Positions 26,402-33,936 of a stretch of DNA of 64,000 nt are shown piece after piece; the stretch's first letter is position 1; each line of letters opens with the position of its first letter. The DNA is taken from contig NZ_JAAIKO010000004.1 in the NCBI RefSeq assembly GCF_016107395.1, positions 390,229-454,228 of the forward strand. Reading direction: 5' to 3'. The notes beneath the pieces are model-generated. The model was not told the origin of the DNA and did not search any database. It worked only from the letters and a program-made list of their open reading frames with translations. The DNA is from Streptomyces fildesensis (GTDB lineage: Bacteria > Actinomycetota > Actinomycetes > Streptomycetales > Streptomycetaceae). A program made the translations under genes and the position numbers.

Positions 26402-28197
26402 CGCGAACCAGTCCCGACCAGCAGGTAGTTGGGGCCGGTCGTGTAGTGCTTGTTGATGTCGGCCGCGCCGGAGCGCTCCTTGCTGAGCAGGGTCCCGGCG
26501 CTGACCATCGCCTTGACCGGGAGCCGCTCGGCGTTCAGCACGCGTTCGCGCAGCAGCTCGGCCGGCTCGCCGCCCAGACGGTCGAACGCCTCGGAGAGCC
26601 GGTCGCGGACCAGCCGCAGCAGGTCGTCCAGCGGCGCCCGGCCGTGGTCGGCCAGCCCGAAGGCGTACGAGCCCGCGCACAGGTGGACGGTGATGGTGGT
26701 GAACAGGTCGATGAGCGGTTCGTCGGAGACGCAGAAGATCCGTTCGTCGTCGAACTCGTCGATCCTGGCCGTAAGTTCGCCCAGTGCCCGGCTCAGTCGC
26801 GCGGTGTTGATGCGTGGCCCGTCGTTGTCCTTGAGGACCAGCCGCAGCCGGGTGGTGCCCGTCGTGCGGTCCTGGTCCAGGGCGAGGGAGATGTTCTGCT
26901 GGTGCGACTCCAGGGCGATCCCGTAGCCGAAGAGCGTGGTCTGCCAGTCGAACAGCAGTGTCAGGCAGGCGTCCAGGAGAGCGATGGGGTCGCCGTCGTA
27001 GAAGCGGTCGGCGAGCTGGTCGATCACCAGCCGGCCGTCCGGGGCGCCGGCGAGCAGCGCGGCTATCGGGACCAGGACGGAGTTCTGCAGGTGCTCCGGA
27101 TAGCGGCGCAGCAGGACGGCGAGGAGCTCGTGCCCGGCGTGCGCGTAGCGGCGCTCGTCGGCGAGCAGCACGGTGTCCTGGAACCGGGGTTCGCGGGCGA
27201 TCACCTCGCTCAGCAGCAGCTGGCAGGCGGCCCCGTCGGCGAGCGTGCCCGGCTTGATGGTCCGCCGGTTGCGCAGCCCCAGGGTCGCGGTGGCCAGCGG
27301 CAGCTTCAGATGCAGCAGCGGATACGTACGGTCCGCGAGCGTGCGCATGGACAGGGTGGGGACGAGGGACAGCGGCGCCTGTTCGGCGAGGAACGCGCGC
27401 CCTTCCAGACCGGTGGCGCGCAGCGCCTCGTCCAGCGGCGTCCCGACGGTCAGCGGGTGCACCGGGAGCACGGTGTGGGTGTCGCGCAGCTCCGGCATGC
27501 CGAGGGAGGCGGGTGTCGGCCACAGATAGGCGTACGTCTCGGCGGGGCCGCCGCCGGACTCCGTCACGGCATCACGGGGCAGGACGAGCCAGCGCGGTGC
27601 GACGTCCTCGTGGAACTCCGGCGCATAGGCGCGCAGGTCGGACTCGCCGAGGCCGCTGCGGCCGCGCGATGTCGGATACACCGGGTGGTCGTGGAAGGCG
27701 GCCAGCGCGTCGAAGCCCAGGCTGCGGGCGTACGTCCAGTACGCGGTGTCGGAGCCGTAGCGCTCGGCGAGCCGGCCGGTCACCTCCGCGCGCACCCGGT
27801 CGTGCAGCCGCAGGGTCGCCGCGGTCTGCCGGCACTCCTCGGCGAACGCGTCGAAGCCGGCCTGGTCGACGGGGTCCGCCAGGGCGCGCAGTGCCCGCAG
27901 CACGGCGTCGGCGCCGGTGAGTTCGCGGCCGTCCGAGGCGCGCCGCAGCAGCGGCAGCCGGGCGGCGTACTCGCTCTGGAAGCCGTCGTCGGTCACCGGG
28001 AGCAGCAGCGCTTTCCCGAACCCGCCGGCCCCGTCACCGCCGTAGGTGTACGGCAGCCGCAGCCAGCGGCCGTCGGACTCCTCGACGAGGGTGGAGCGGG
28101 TGCGCAGCCCGACGACGTCCTCGCGCAGCAGCGCGCTGAGCACGCGCAGCATCAGTTCCGCGTCCACACCGGCATCGGTCGTACGGGTGCCCGTCAT
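26398..28197 (-). CDS. NIS siderophore synthetase (IucA/IucC family), PvsB position
   Basis: A 599-residue NIS synthetase paralogous to, but quite diverged from, the one two genes downstream. Recognisable elements are VYPTSRGRSGLGESDLRAYA near residue 195, TVLPVHPLTVGTP near 265, NRRTIKPGTLADGAACQ near 325, GIALESHQQNISLAL near 430 and a C-terminal FhuF-like part with VKAMVSAGTL. The family HPWQ motif reads HPLT here, so the binding pocket differs from its partner. ATG at 28197 overlaps the ATP-grasp stop as ATGA. The two synthetases probably act on the two ends of a citrate-type backbone. Confidence 0.92.
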   Translation of the reverse strand: MTGTRTTDAGVDAELMLRVLSALLREDVVGLRTRSTLVEESDGRWLRLPYTYGGDGAGGFGKALLLPVTDDGFQSEYAARLPLLRRASDGRELTGADAVLRALRALADPVDQAGFDAFAEECRQTAATLRLHDRVRAEVTGRLAERYGSDTAYWTYARSLGFDALAAFHDHPVYPTSRGRSGLGESDLRAYAPEFHEDVAPRWLVLPRDAVTESGGGPAETYAYLWPTPASLGMPELRDTHTVLPVHPLTVGTPLDEALRATGLEGRAFLAEQAPLSLVPTLSMRTLADRTYPLLHLKLPLATATLGLRNRRTIKPGTLADGAACQLLLSEVIAREPRFQDTVLLADERRYAHAGHELLAVLLRRYPEHLQNSVLVPIAALLAGAPDGRLVIDQLADRFYDGDPIALLDACLTLLFDWQTTLFGYGIALESHQQNISLALDQDRTTGTTRLRLVLKDNDGPRINTARLSRALGELTARIDEFDDERIFCVSDEPLIDLFTTITVHLCAGSYAFGLADHGRAPLDDLLRLVRDRLSEAFDRLGGEPAELLRERVLNAERLPVKAMVSAGTLLSKERSGAADINKHYTTGPNYLLVGTGSR

Positions 28198-29387
28198 GGG
28201 GTGATCTCCCAGCGCTGCGCCCGGAGGAAGTCCGTCACGACGCGGTCCACCGCCTCCTGGTCGGTTCCGGTGGCGCGCACGATGCCGAGGAGGTCCCGGT
28301 TGGTGTGGTGCAGTTCGTGCCGTTCACCGGTCGCGCGCAGCGGGCGGTAGACCAGCCGGACACCGTCCACCGTGCGCTCGGTGGCCTCGGGCGCGGCGGT
28401 CAGGGTGCCCGCCCGGTCCGCGCACGGGTACTCCAGCCGGGCGCGGCCGCCGCCGCGGGCGCCGAGGTCGGCGGGGAGCGGTTCGCCCAGGTGGACGCGG
28501 AGGATGTGCTCGAAGAGGGGGATGTCGAGCAGCCCGGCGAGCAGCAGATCGCACTGGTCGCCGATGGCCCGGTAGTTCACCTCGATGATGCGCGCCCGGC
28601 CGTCCTGGACCACGAACTCGGTGTGACAGGCGCCGAACCCGACGCCGAGGGCGTCCAGTTGCGCGAGGATCTGCTCGACGACCGCGGCGGGGTGCTCGGG
28701 AACGAAGGTGAGCCGTTCCTCGATGAAGTAGGGGAGCGGCGAGAGCCCGGTGTGGAATCCGCCCAGCACGTGCCGGGTCCGGCCGTCACCGAGTGTCTCC
28801 AGCGTGTACAGCTCGCCGGTGAGGTACTCCTCGGCCACGAGCGCCGCCTGCGGGCGGCGGGCCTGGATCTCCTTGCAGCGCAGCACCAGTTCCTCGGGGC
28901 CGCCGACGAGGACCACGTCCTCGCTGGCCACGCCCTCGCGCGGTTTCACCACGCACGGGTAGGGGACCGGCAGGCCGAGCAGCGAGGCGGGGTCCGCGCC
29001 GGCCGCGAGTTCGGCGGACCACACGGTGTCGGCGCCGGTGGCGGCCAGGTGGCGGCGCATCTGCGCCTTGTCCTTGGTGCGCAGGGCGGCCTGCCAGGGC
29101 TTGGCGGGCAGACCGAAGTACTCGGCGGCGAGCGCGGTCTGGGTCTGCAGGTGGTCGCTGTTGGTGAAGACGGCGTGGGGGGTGCGGCCGGTGGCGATCC
29201 GGGTGATGACGGCACGGAAGTCGCGTACGTCGCACTCCTCGACGTCCACCTGGGTGCCGTACAGCTCCTGGTGGGCGGCGGGGGAGTCGGTGAGGACGGT
29301 GACGTCCAGGCCGAGCCGGGAGGCGGCCGGCAGGAAACCCTCGGTGACGGAGTCCGTGGGGTTGAGCGCGAGCAGATACAGCCGCAT
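28194..29387 (-). CDS. ATP-grasp ligase, PvsA position
   Basis: A 397-residue ATP-grasp carboxylate-amine ligase. The N-terminal Rossmann-like region begins LYLLALNPTDSVTEGFLPAA, ATP-binding lysines lie in FPCVVKPREG-like YPCVVKPREGVASEDVVLVG near residue 150, and the metal-binding segment is RIIEVNYRAIGDQCD near 275. Such a ligase next to NIS synthetases is the hallmark of vibrioferrin-type clusters, where PvsA joins an amino acid unit. ATG at 29387 is the first conserved methionine. It starts the five-gene biosynthetic block, 79 bp after the binding-protein gene, with a hairpin in the gap. Confidence 0.9.
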   Translation of the reverse strand: MRLYLLALNPTDSVTEGFLPAASRLGLDVTVLTDSPAAHQELYGTQVDVEECDVRDFRAVITRIATGRTPHAVFTNSDHLQTQTALAAEYFGLPAKPWQAALRTKDKAQMRRHLAATGADTVWSAELAAGADPASLLGLPVPYPCVVKPREGVASEDVVLVGGPEELVLRCKEIQARRPQAALVAEEYLTGELYTLETLGDGRTRHVLGGFHTGLSPLPYFIEERLTFVPEHPAAVVEQILAQLDALGVGFGACHTEFVVQDGRARIIEVNYRAIGDQCDLLLAGLLDIPLFEHILRVHLGEPLPADLGARGGGRARLEYPCADRAGTLTAAPEATERTVDGVRLVYRPLRATGERHELHHTNRDLLGIVRATGTDQEAVDRVVTDFLRAQRWEITP

Positions 29388-29424
29388 GGCTGAGAGTCCT
29401 GTTCTGGGAACGTGTGGTGGGGAG

Positions 29425-29450
29425 GGGGCGGGCCGGGGGAGGCCCGCCCC
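29425..29450 (-). promoter_or_regulatory. Hairpin between binding-protein gene and biosynthetic genes
   Basis: A perfect 10-bp GC stem (GGGGCGGGCC/GGCCCGCCCC) with a 6-base loop lies in the 79-bp gap. It lacks a T-tract in the transcribed direction, so it looks more like an attenuator or mRNA-end stabiliser than a full terminator. It could give more binding protein than biosynthetic enzymes from one promoter. Confidence 0.5.
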
Positions 29451-29466
29451 TCTCACACGGGAAGCG

Positions 29467-30474
29467 TTACTCCGGCAGGTCGACGCCCGCGGCCTTGGCC
29501 ACGTCGCCGAGCATGCTGAGCGCGGCCTGGACGCCGATGCCGGACATCCACGTCTCGTCGGTCACGTTGACGACCTTGTGGTTCCTGACCGCGCCCAGGT
29601 CCTTCCAGACCGGGTTGGACTCGACGACGCTCTGCCGCGTCTTGGCCGGGTCGTCGGAGACGGTGACGAAGACCAGGTCCGCGTCGGCCTTGTCGATCTG
29701 CTCGGGGCCGACCTCCAGCATCGCGCTGTGGACGTTCTGCGAGGCCGGGCGGCCCAGGCCGATGTCGCTCAGCACGACGCCGCTGAACGAGTCCAGCTGG
29801 TAGAGCCGGGTCGGGCCGGCGACGAAGCGGACGACCGAGGCGGTCGGCTCCTTGCCGCCGTTCCTGGACTTGATGGCCGCACCGAGCTTCTTGGCGCGGT
29901 CCTCGTAGGACTTCAGCGCGGTAGCGGCTTCCTTCTCCAGGCCGAGAGCCTTGGCGTGGACGGCCAGGTTCTCCTTCCAGGGGAAGCCGGTGGTCGCGGT
30001 GAAGACGGTCGGCGCGATGGCCTTGAGCTTGTCGTAGACCTTCTCGTGGCGGACCTTCGAGGACAGGATCAGGTCCGGCTTGAGGGACGCGATCAGCTCG
30101 AGGTCGGGCTCCGCGGACGGGCCGACATCCTTGGTGCCCTCGGTCCTGCCCTGCAGGTACGCCGGGAAGCCGCCCTCGGACTTGAGGTGCGGTGCGACCG
30201 CGCCGACCGGGGTGATGCCGAGCATCGTCACGTCGTCCAGCTCGCCGGTGTCGAGCACGACCACGCGCTGCGGCTTCGCGGGAATCGTGGTGCTGCCCAT
30301 GGCGTGCGTGATGGTGCGCGGGAAACCGTCGGCGGTGGCCGCGGCGTTCGCCTTGTCGTCCTTGGCCGCGGTCCCGCTGCCGCAGGCGGCGAGCGCTCCC
30401 ACGCCGATGACGAGGGCGACGGGCGCGGCGATCAGCCGGACGAGACGGCGGTGGAGCGGGGCTCTGGTGTTCAT
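29467..30474 (-). CDS. Iron-siderophore ABC transporter substrate-binding lipoprotein
   Basis: A 335-residue FecB/FepB-type (cluster A-II) binding protein with a lipoprotein signal ending in LAAC near residue 30. Two Rossmann-like lobes follow: the first begins RTITHAMGSTTIPAKPQRVV, and the conserved SxEPDLELIASLKPDLIL segment lies near residue 115. It would capture the ferric siderophore at the outer face of the membrane and deliver it to the FecCD permease encoded upstream. Spacing to the ATPase gene is 62 bp with an AAGGA ribosome site. Confidence 0.93.
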   Translation of the reverse strand: MNTRAPLHRRLVRLIAAPVALVIGVGALAACGSGTAAKDDKANAAATADGFPRTITHAMGSTTIPAKPQRVVVLDTGELDDVTMLGITPVGAVAPHLKSEGGFPAYLQGRTEGTKDVGPSAEPDLELIASLKPDLILSSKVRHEKVYDKLKAIAPTVFTATTGFPWKENLAVHAKALGLEKEAATALKSYEDRAKKLGAAIKSRNGGKEPTASVVRFVAGPTRLYQLDSFSGVVLSDIGLGRPASQNVHSAMLEVGPEQIDKADADLVFVTVSDDPAKTRQSVVESNPVWKDLGAVRNHKVVNVTDETWMSGIGVQAALSMLGDVAKAAGVDLPE

Positions 30475-30536
30475 GAGGGTGGGGGTTCCTTGCGACTGGA
30501 CAGGAGAGGGGGACGGGGGAAGGGAAAGGTCGGGGC

Positions 30537-31376
30537 TCAGCCGGCGACGGCGGTGGCGTGCCGTCTGGCGCGGCCGCGGGGCACGACGAGCGGGGTGCCG
30601 GTCTCGGGGTCGGGGATGACCTGGCAGTCCACGTCGAACACGGCCTTCACCAGCGCCGCGTCGAGCACCTCGGAGGGCGGCCCGGCCGCGGCCGGCCGGC
30701 CCTCCTGGAGGACGACGAGATGGTCGGCGTACCGGGCGGCCTGGCCGAGGTCGTGCAGCACCATGACGACGGTGCGCCCGGACTCGGTGTGCAGGTCCGA
30801 CACCAGGTCGAGGACGTCGAGTTGGTGCCGCAGGTCGAGGAAGGTGGTGGGCTCGTCGAGGAGCAGCAGCTCGGTGTCCTGGGCGAGGGCCAGCGCGATC
30901 CAGGCGCGCTGCCGCTGACCGCCGGAGAGCTGGTCCACGTGCTGGTCGCGCAGTTCCGTGGTGCCGGTGCGCTCCAGTGCCTCGTCGACGGCGGCCTGGT
31001 CGGTGGCCGACCAGGGGCTGAGCAGCCGCTGGTGCGGGTAGCGGCCGAGCCGGACCAGCGCCTCGACGGTGATCGCCTCGGGGGTGACCGGCTGCTGCGG
31101 CAGCAGCCCCATCCGGCGGGCCAGCGAACGGGCGGGCATCCGGTGGATGTCCGCGCCGTCCAGGGCCACAGTGCCGGCGGCGGGGGAGAGCAGCCGGGAC
31201 AGCCCGCGCAGCAGCGTCGACTTCCCGCAGGCGTTGGGGCCGACGATGGCGGTGACGGCGCCGCCGGGCAGGACGAGGTCCAGGCCGCCGATCACCAGAC
31301 GGTCGCCGTAGCGCAGGTCCAGGCCGTGGGTGGAGAGCTGGTTGGTGCGGTTCGGCCGGTCGGCGCGGGCGGTCAT
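30537..31376 (-). CDS. Iron-siderophore ABC transporter ATPase, FecE/FepC type
   Basis: This 279-residue ABC ATPase has Walker A GPNACGKST near residue 46 (the family usually reads GPNGCGKST/GPNACGKST), signature LSGGQRQRAWIALALAQDT near 150, Walker B ELLLLDEPTTFLDL near 170 and H-loop VVMVLHDL near 205. The PHQRLLSPWSATDQ segment is typical of FepC-type proteins. ATG at 31376 overlaps the permease stop as ATGA. It powers ferric-siderophore uptake with the two FecCD permeases. Confidence 0.94.
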   Translation of the reverse strand: MTARADRPNRTNQLSTHGLDLRYGDRLVIGGLDLVLPGGAVTAIVGPNACGKSTLLRGLSRLLSPAAGTVALDGADIHRMPARSLARRMGLLPQQPVTPEAITVEALVRLGRYPHQRLLSPWSATDQAAVDEALERTGTTELRDQHVDQLSGGQRQRAWIALALAQDTELLLLDEPTTFLDLRHQLDVLDLVSDLHTESGRTVVMVLHDLGQAARYADHLVVLQEGRPAAAGPPSEVLDAALVKAVFDVDCQVIPDPETGTPLVVPRGRARRHATAVAG

Positions 31377-32503
31377 CCGAAACTCCGGTGTGTGGGCCTG
31401 CTCTGACGAATCATCAGGACGAGTAGCCAGGGGGCGCCGAGGGTCGCGGTGACCACGCCGACGGGCAGTCCGTGCACCGGCAGCAGATGCTGGACGACCA
31501 GGTCGGAGCCGAGCAGCAGGACGGCGCCGGTGAGGGCCGACAGCGCGAGCGTTCCGGCGGTCGGCGGCCCGGCGAGGAAACGGACCACGTGCGGTACGGC
31601 GAGTGCGACGAACGCGACCGGGCCGGTGAGCGCCGCGGCCAGCGAGGCCAGCACGATGGCGGTGAGCAGCAGTTGGAGGCGTGCGGCGGACGGCGCCAGG
31701 CCGAGCCCGCCCGCGGAGTCGTCGCCCAGGTCGAGGACGGCGAGGCGCCGGTGGAGGACGAACGCGGCGGCCATCGCGGCGGCCACGGCGCCGCCGGCGG
31801 CGGACACCTCGGTCCAGGTCCGCCCGTAGAGCGACCCCGTCGTCCACTGCAGCGCGGAGTTGGCGAGTTCGGCGGGGAAGCGCACCACCATCAGGTTGAC
31901 GGCGGCGGCCAGGCCCGCCTGAACGGCCAGCCCCACCAGGACGAGACGGGTGACGCCGAGCCCCGAGCGCCAGGCGAACGCGCCGAGCAGGACGGCGGCG
32001 AGCAGCCCGCCGCCGAGGGCGGCCAGCGGGATGAGGGTCTGCGAGGCGCCGGTGGCGAGCAGCGAGACGGCGCCGAGGGAGGCGCCGCCGGTCACGCCCA
32101 TGACGTCGGGGGAGGCGAGCGGGTTGCGGAACAGCCGCTGCAGCAGCCCGCCGGCGACGGCGAGGCCCGCGCCGGCGACGATCGCCGCCGCCATCCGGGG
32201 CGCCCGGAACTCCTGGACCACCAGCACGTCGCCGGAGTCGCCGAGGCCGATCAGGGCGCGCAGCGCGGTGAGCGGGGGCATCAGGATCTGCCCGGTGGTG
32301 AGCGCGGTGGTGGCCAGTACGAGGATCGCCGCCACGGCGCAGACGCTCAACAGCGCGGTCCGGCGCCCGCGGGAGGGCCGCCGCTTCGGGGCGGCGGAGG
32401 CATCCTTGGCATCCTTCCGGGGTGCGGGGACGAGGGACTGCGTCGTCGTGGGGGCGGGCGGGGTCACGGGCGTGGGCGGGGTCGTGGGGGCGGGCGGCGT
32501 CAT
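31373..32503 (-). CDS. Iron-siderophore ABC permease, FecCD family (second subunit)
   Basis: A 376-residue FecCD permease with about ten hydrophobic segments. Family landmarks are LRAPRM-like VVQEFRAPRMAAAIVAGAGL, GGLLQRLFRNPLASPDVMGV near residue 125, and GPVAFVALAVPHVVRFLAG near residue 300, the loop that contacts the ATPase. The first 45 residues form an unusual Pro/Thr-rich, tandemly repeated cytosolic tail (PPAPTTPPTPVTPPAPTT) not needed for the fold. ATG at 32503 overlaps the preceding permease stop. Confidence 0.93.
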   Translation of the reverse strand: MTPPAPTTPPTPVTPPAPTTTQSLVPAPRKDAKDASAAPKRRPSRGRRTALLSVCAVAAILVLATTALTTGQILMPPLTALRALIGLGDSGDVLVVQEFRAPRMAAAIVAGAGLAVAGGLLQRLFRNPLASPDVMGVTGGASLGAVSLLATGASQTLIPLAALGGGLLAAVLLGAFAWRSGLGVTRLVLVGLAVQAGLAAAVNLMVVRFPAELANSALQWTTGSLYGRTWTEVSAAGGAVAAAMAAAFVLHRRLAVLDLGDDSAGGLGLAPSAARLQLLLTAIVLASLAAALTGPVAFVALAVPHVVRFLAGPPTAGTLALSALTGAVLLLGSDLVVQHLLPVHGLPVGVVTATLGAPWLLVLMIRQSRPTHRSFG

Positions 32504-33525
32504 CGGGCCACCTTCCGGGCCAGCACCGCGAGCAGCGGCGCGCCGAGGAAGGCGGTGACGATGCCGACCTCCAGTTCGGAGGGCGCGATCATGACGCGGC
32601 CCAGGACGTCGGCGCCGAGCAGCAGCAGCGGGCCGGCGATCAGACAGCCGGGGACCAGCAGCCGGTGGTCGTTGCCGAACACCAGCCGCACCAGGTGCGG
32701 GGCGGCCAGCCCGATGAAGGCGACCGGTCCCGCCACCGCGACGGCGGAGCCCGCGAGCAGCACCACGGAGAGGCCGCCGGCGACCCGGATCCTGGCCACC
32801 GGCACGCCCAGGGCCTGCGCGGTCTCGTCACCGAGGGCCAGGGCGTTGAGCGCCGGGGTGATGGCCAGCGCGATGACCAACCCGACGGCGATCAGCGGGA
32901 GTACGGGGTAGAGGACGTCGAGTGTCCGCCCCGAGAGCGAGCCGGCGAGCCAGAACCGGGCTTCGTCCAGGGTGCGGTTGCTCGCCAGCATCACGGCGGA
33001 CGTCCAGGACACCAGGACGGCCGTCAGCACCGTGCCGCCCAGTGCGAGCCGTACCGGGTCCAGGTCGCCCGCCCGCCGGGCGAGCGTCTGGGCGAAGAGC
33101 GCGGCGGCCGCGGCTCCGGCGAACGCGAACCACAAGTACTGGGAAGGGTGCGTCAGATGCAGTGCGTAGATCGCGGTGACGACGGCGAAGCCGGCGCCCG
33201 CGTTGATCCCCAGTGTGGTCGGCGAGGCCAGCGGGTTGCGGGTGACGCCCTGGGCGACGGCGCCCGCCACCCCGAGCGCCGCGCCGACCGCGAGCCCGAT
33301 CAGGGTGCGCGGTACGCGCAGCCCGGTGACCACCACGGCGTCACGGCTGTGGGCGTGGTGGAACAGGGCGTCGAGCACGGTGCCGAGGGGGACCGGCCGC
33401 GAGCCGAGTGCGAGGCTCGCGGCGGCGCACGCCGTCAACGCGACGGCGCCGAGCAGGAACAGCGGTATCCGCCGGACCGGGGAGGGGAGCTGGCCGGCGA
33501 CGGCCGTCCGCTGGGTCTTGAGCAC
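32500..33525 (-). CDS. Iron-siderophore ABC permease, FecCD family (first subunit)
   Basis: A 341-residue FecCD permease, first gene of the iron operon. Landmarks are GLRVPRTLIGLAVGAALGVA near residue 68, AQGVTRNPLASPTTLGINAG near 90 and GPVAFIGLAAPHLVRLVFG near 265. GTG at 33525 lies 9 bp from an iron-box palindrome, so the operator must overlap or follow the promoter. It forms the membrane heterodimer with the following permease for ferric-siderophore import. Confidence 0.93.
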   Translation of the reverse strand: MLKTQRTAVAGQLPSPVRRIPLFLLGAVALTACAAASLALGSRPVPLGTVLDALFHHAHSRDAVVVTGLRVPRTLIGLAVGAALGVAGAVAQGVTRNPLASPTTLGINAGAGFAVVTAIYALHLTHPSQYLWFAFAGAAAAALFAQTLARRAGDLDPVRLALGGTVLTAVLVSWTSAVMLASNRTLDEARFWLAGSLSGRTLDVLYPVLPLIAVGLVIALAITPALNALALGDETAQALGVPVARIRVAGGLSVVLLAGSAVAVAGPVAFIGLAAPHLVRLVFGNDHRLLVPGCLIAGPLLLLGADVLGRVMIAPSELEVGIVTAFLGAPLLAVLARKVAR

Positions 33526-33534
33526 CGGTCGATC

Positions 33535-33555
33535 TTAGGTTAGGTAAACCTAACC
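33535..33555. promoter_or_regulatory. Iron box (DmdR/IdeR-type operator)
   Basis: TTAGGTTAGGTAAACCTAACC closely matches the actinobacterial iron-box consensus TTAGGTTAGSCTAACCTAA bound by DmdR1/IdeR/DtxR. It is the only such box I see across the roughly 11.4-kb unidirectional locus, so one iron-dependent promoter probably drives uptake and biosynthesis together. Confidence 0.88.
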
Positions 33556-33612
33556 TTGTCAATTCGCTGTGCATTCGCCACATTACGTGACGCGGTCGCG
33601 CTGTATGGGGGA

Positions 33613-33936
33613 TTACTGGGACCTGACGGCATACGAGGCGGTACTGACCGATTCGTCGTCCAGGCAGGTGCCGGTCGCCAGGTCGAAGCGCTGCTTGAGC
33701 AGCGGTGAGGCGACGTACGCCCGGCCCGCCGCCGAGCCGAGCAGGCCGCGGGACAGCACGTAGGCGCCGGTGAACGGGTCCCGGTTGCCGATCGCGTAGA
33801 GGGCGCCGTGGCGGTCCTGGAAGAGGGCGGCCTGCGAGCCGTCGGGCAGCAGGGCGGCGACGCCCCGGCCCGGGGTCAGCAGGGCGTCGTCGCAGACCGG
33901 GAACCAGGCGTCGTCGAGGAGGAGTTCGATGGTCAT
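33613..33936 (-). CDS. nirD: Nitrite reductase small subunit, NirD
   Basis: A 107-residue Rieske-fold small subunit of assimilatory NAD(P)H-nitrite reductase. It aligns with NirD in FPVCDDALLTPGRGVAALL, AALFQDRHGALYAIGNRDPF and GLLGSAAGRAYVASPLLKQR. As usual for NirD, the Cys/His ligands of true Rieske proteins are absent. Its ATG overlaps the nirB stop (ATGA). It is the last gene of the nitrite-reductase operon and lies back-to-back in the same direction with the iron locus upstream region. Confidence 0.94.
   Translation of the reverse strand: MTIELLLDDAWFPVCDDALLTPGRGVAALLPDGSQAALFQDRHGALYAIGNRDPFTGAYVLSRGLLGSAAGRAYVASPLLKQRFDLATGTCLDDESVSTASYAVRSQ

Noticed and set aside
20610..33525. Desferrioxamine (desABCD) cluster
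   Set aside because: No lysine decarboxylase of the DesA type, no DesB monooxygenase and no DesC acyltransferase; instead two NIS synthetases, an ATP-grasp ligase and a fold-type III decarboxylase.
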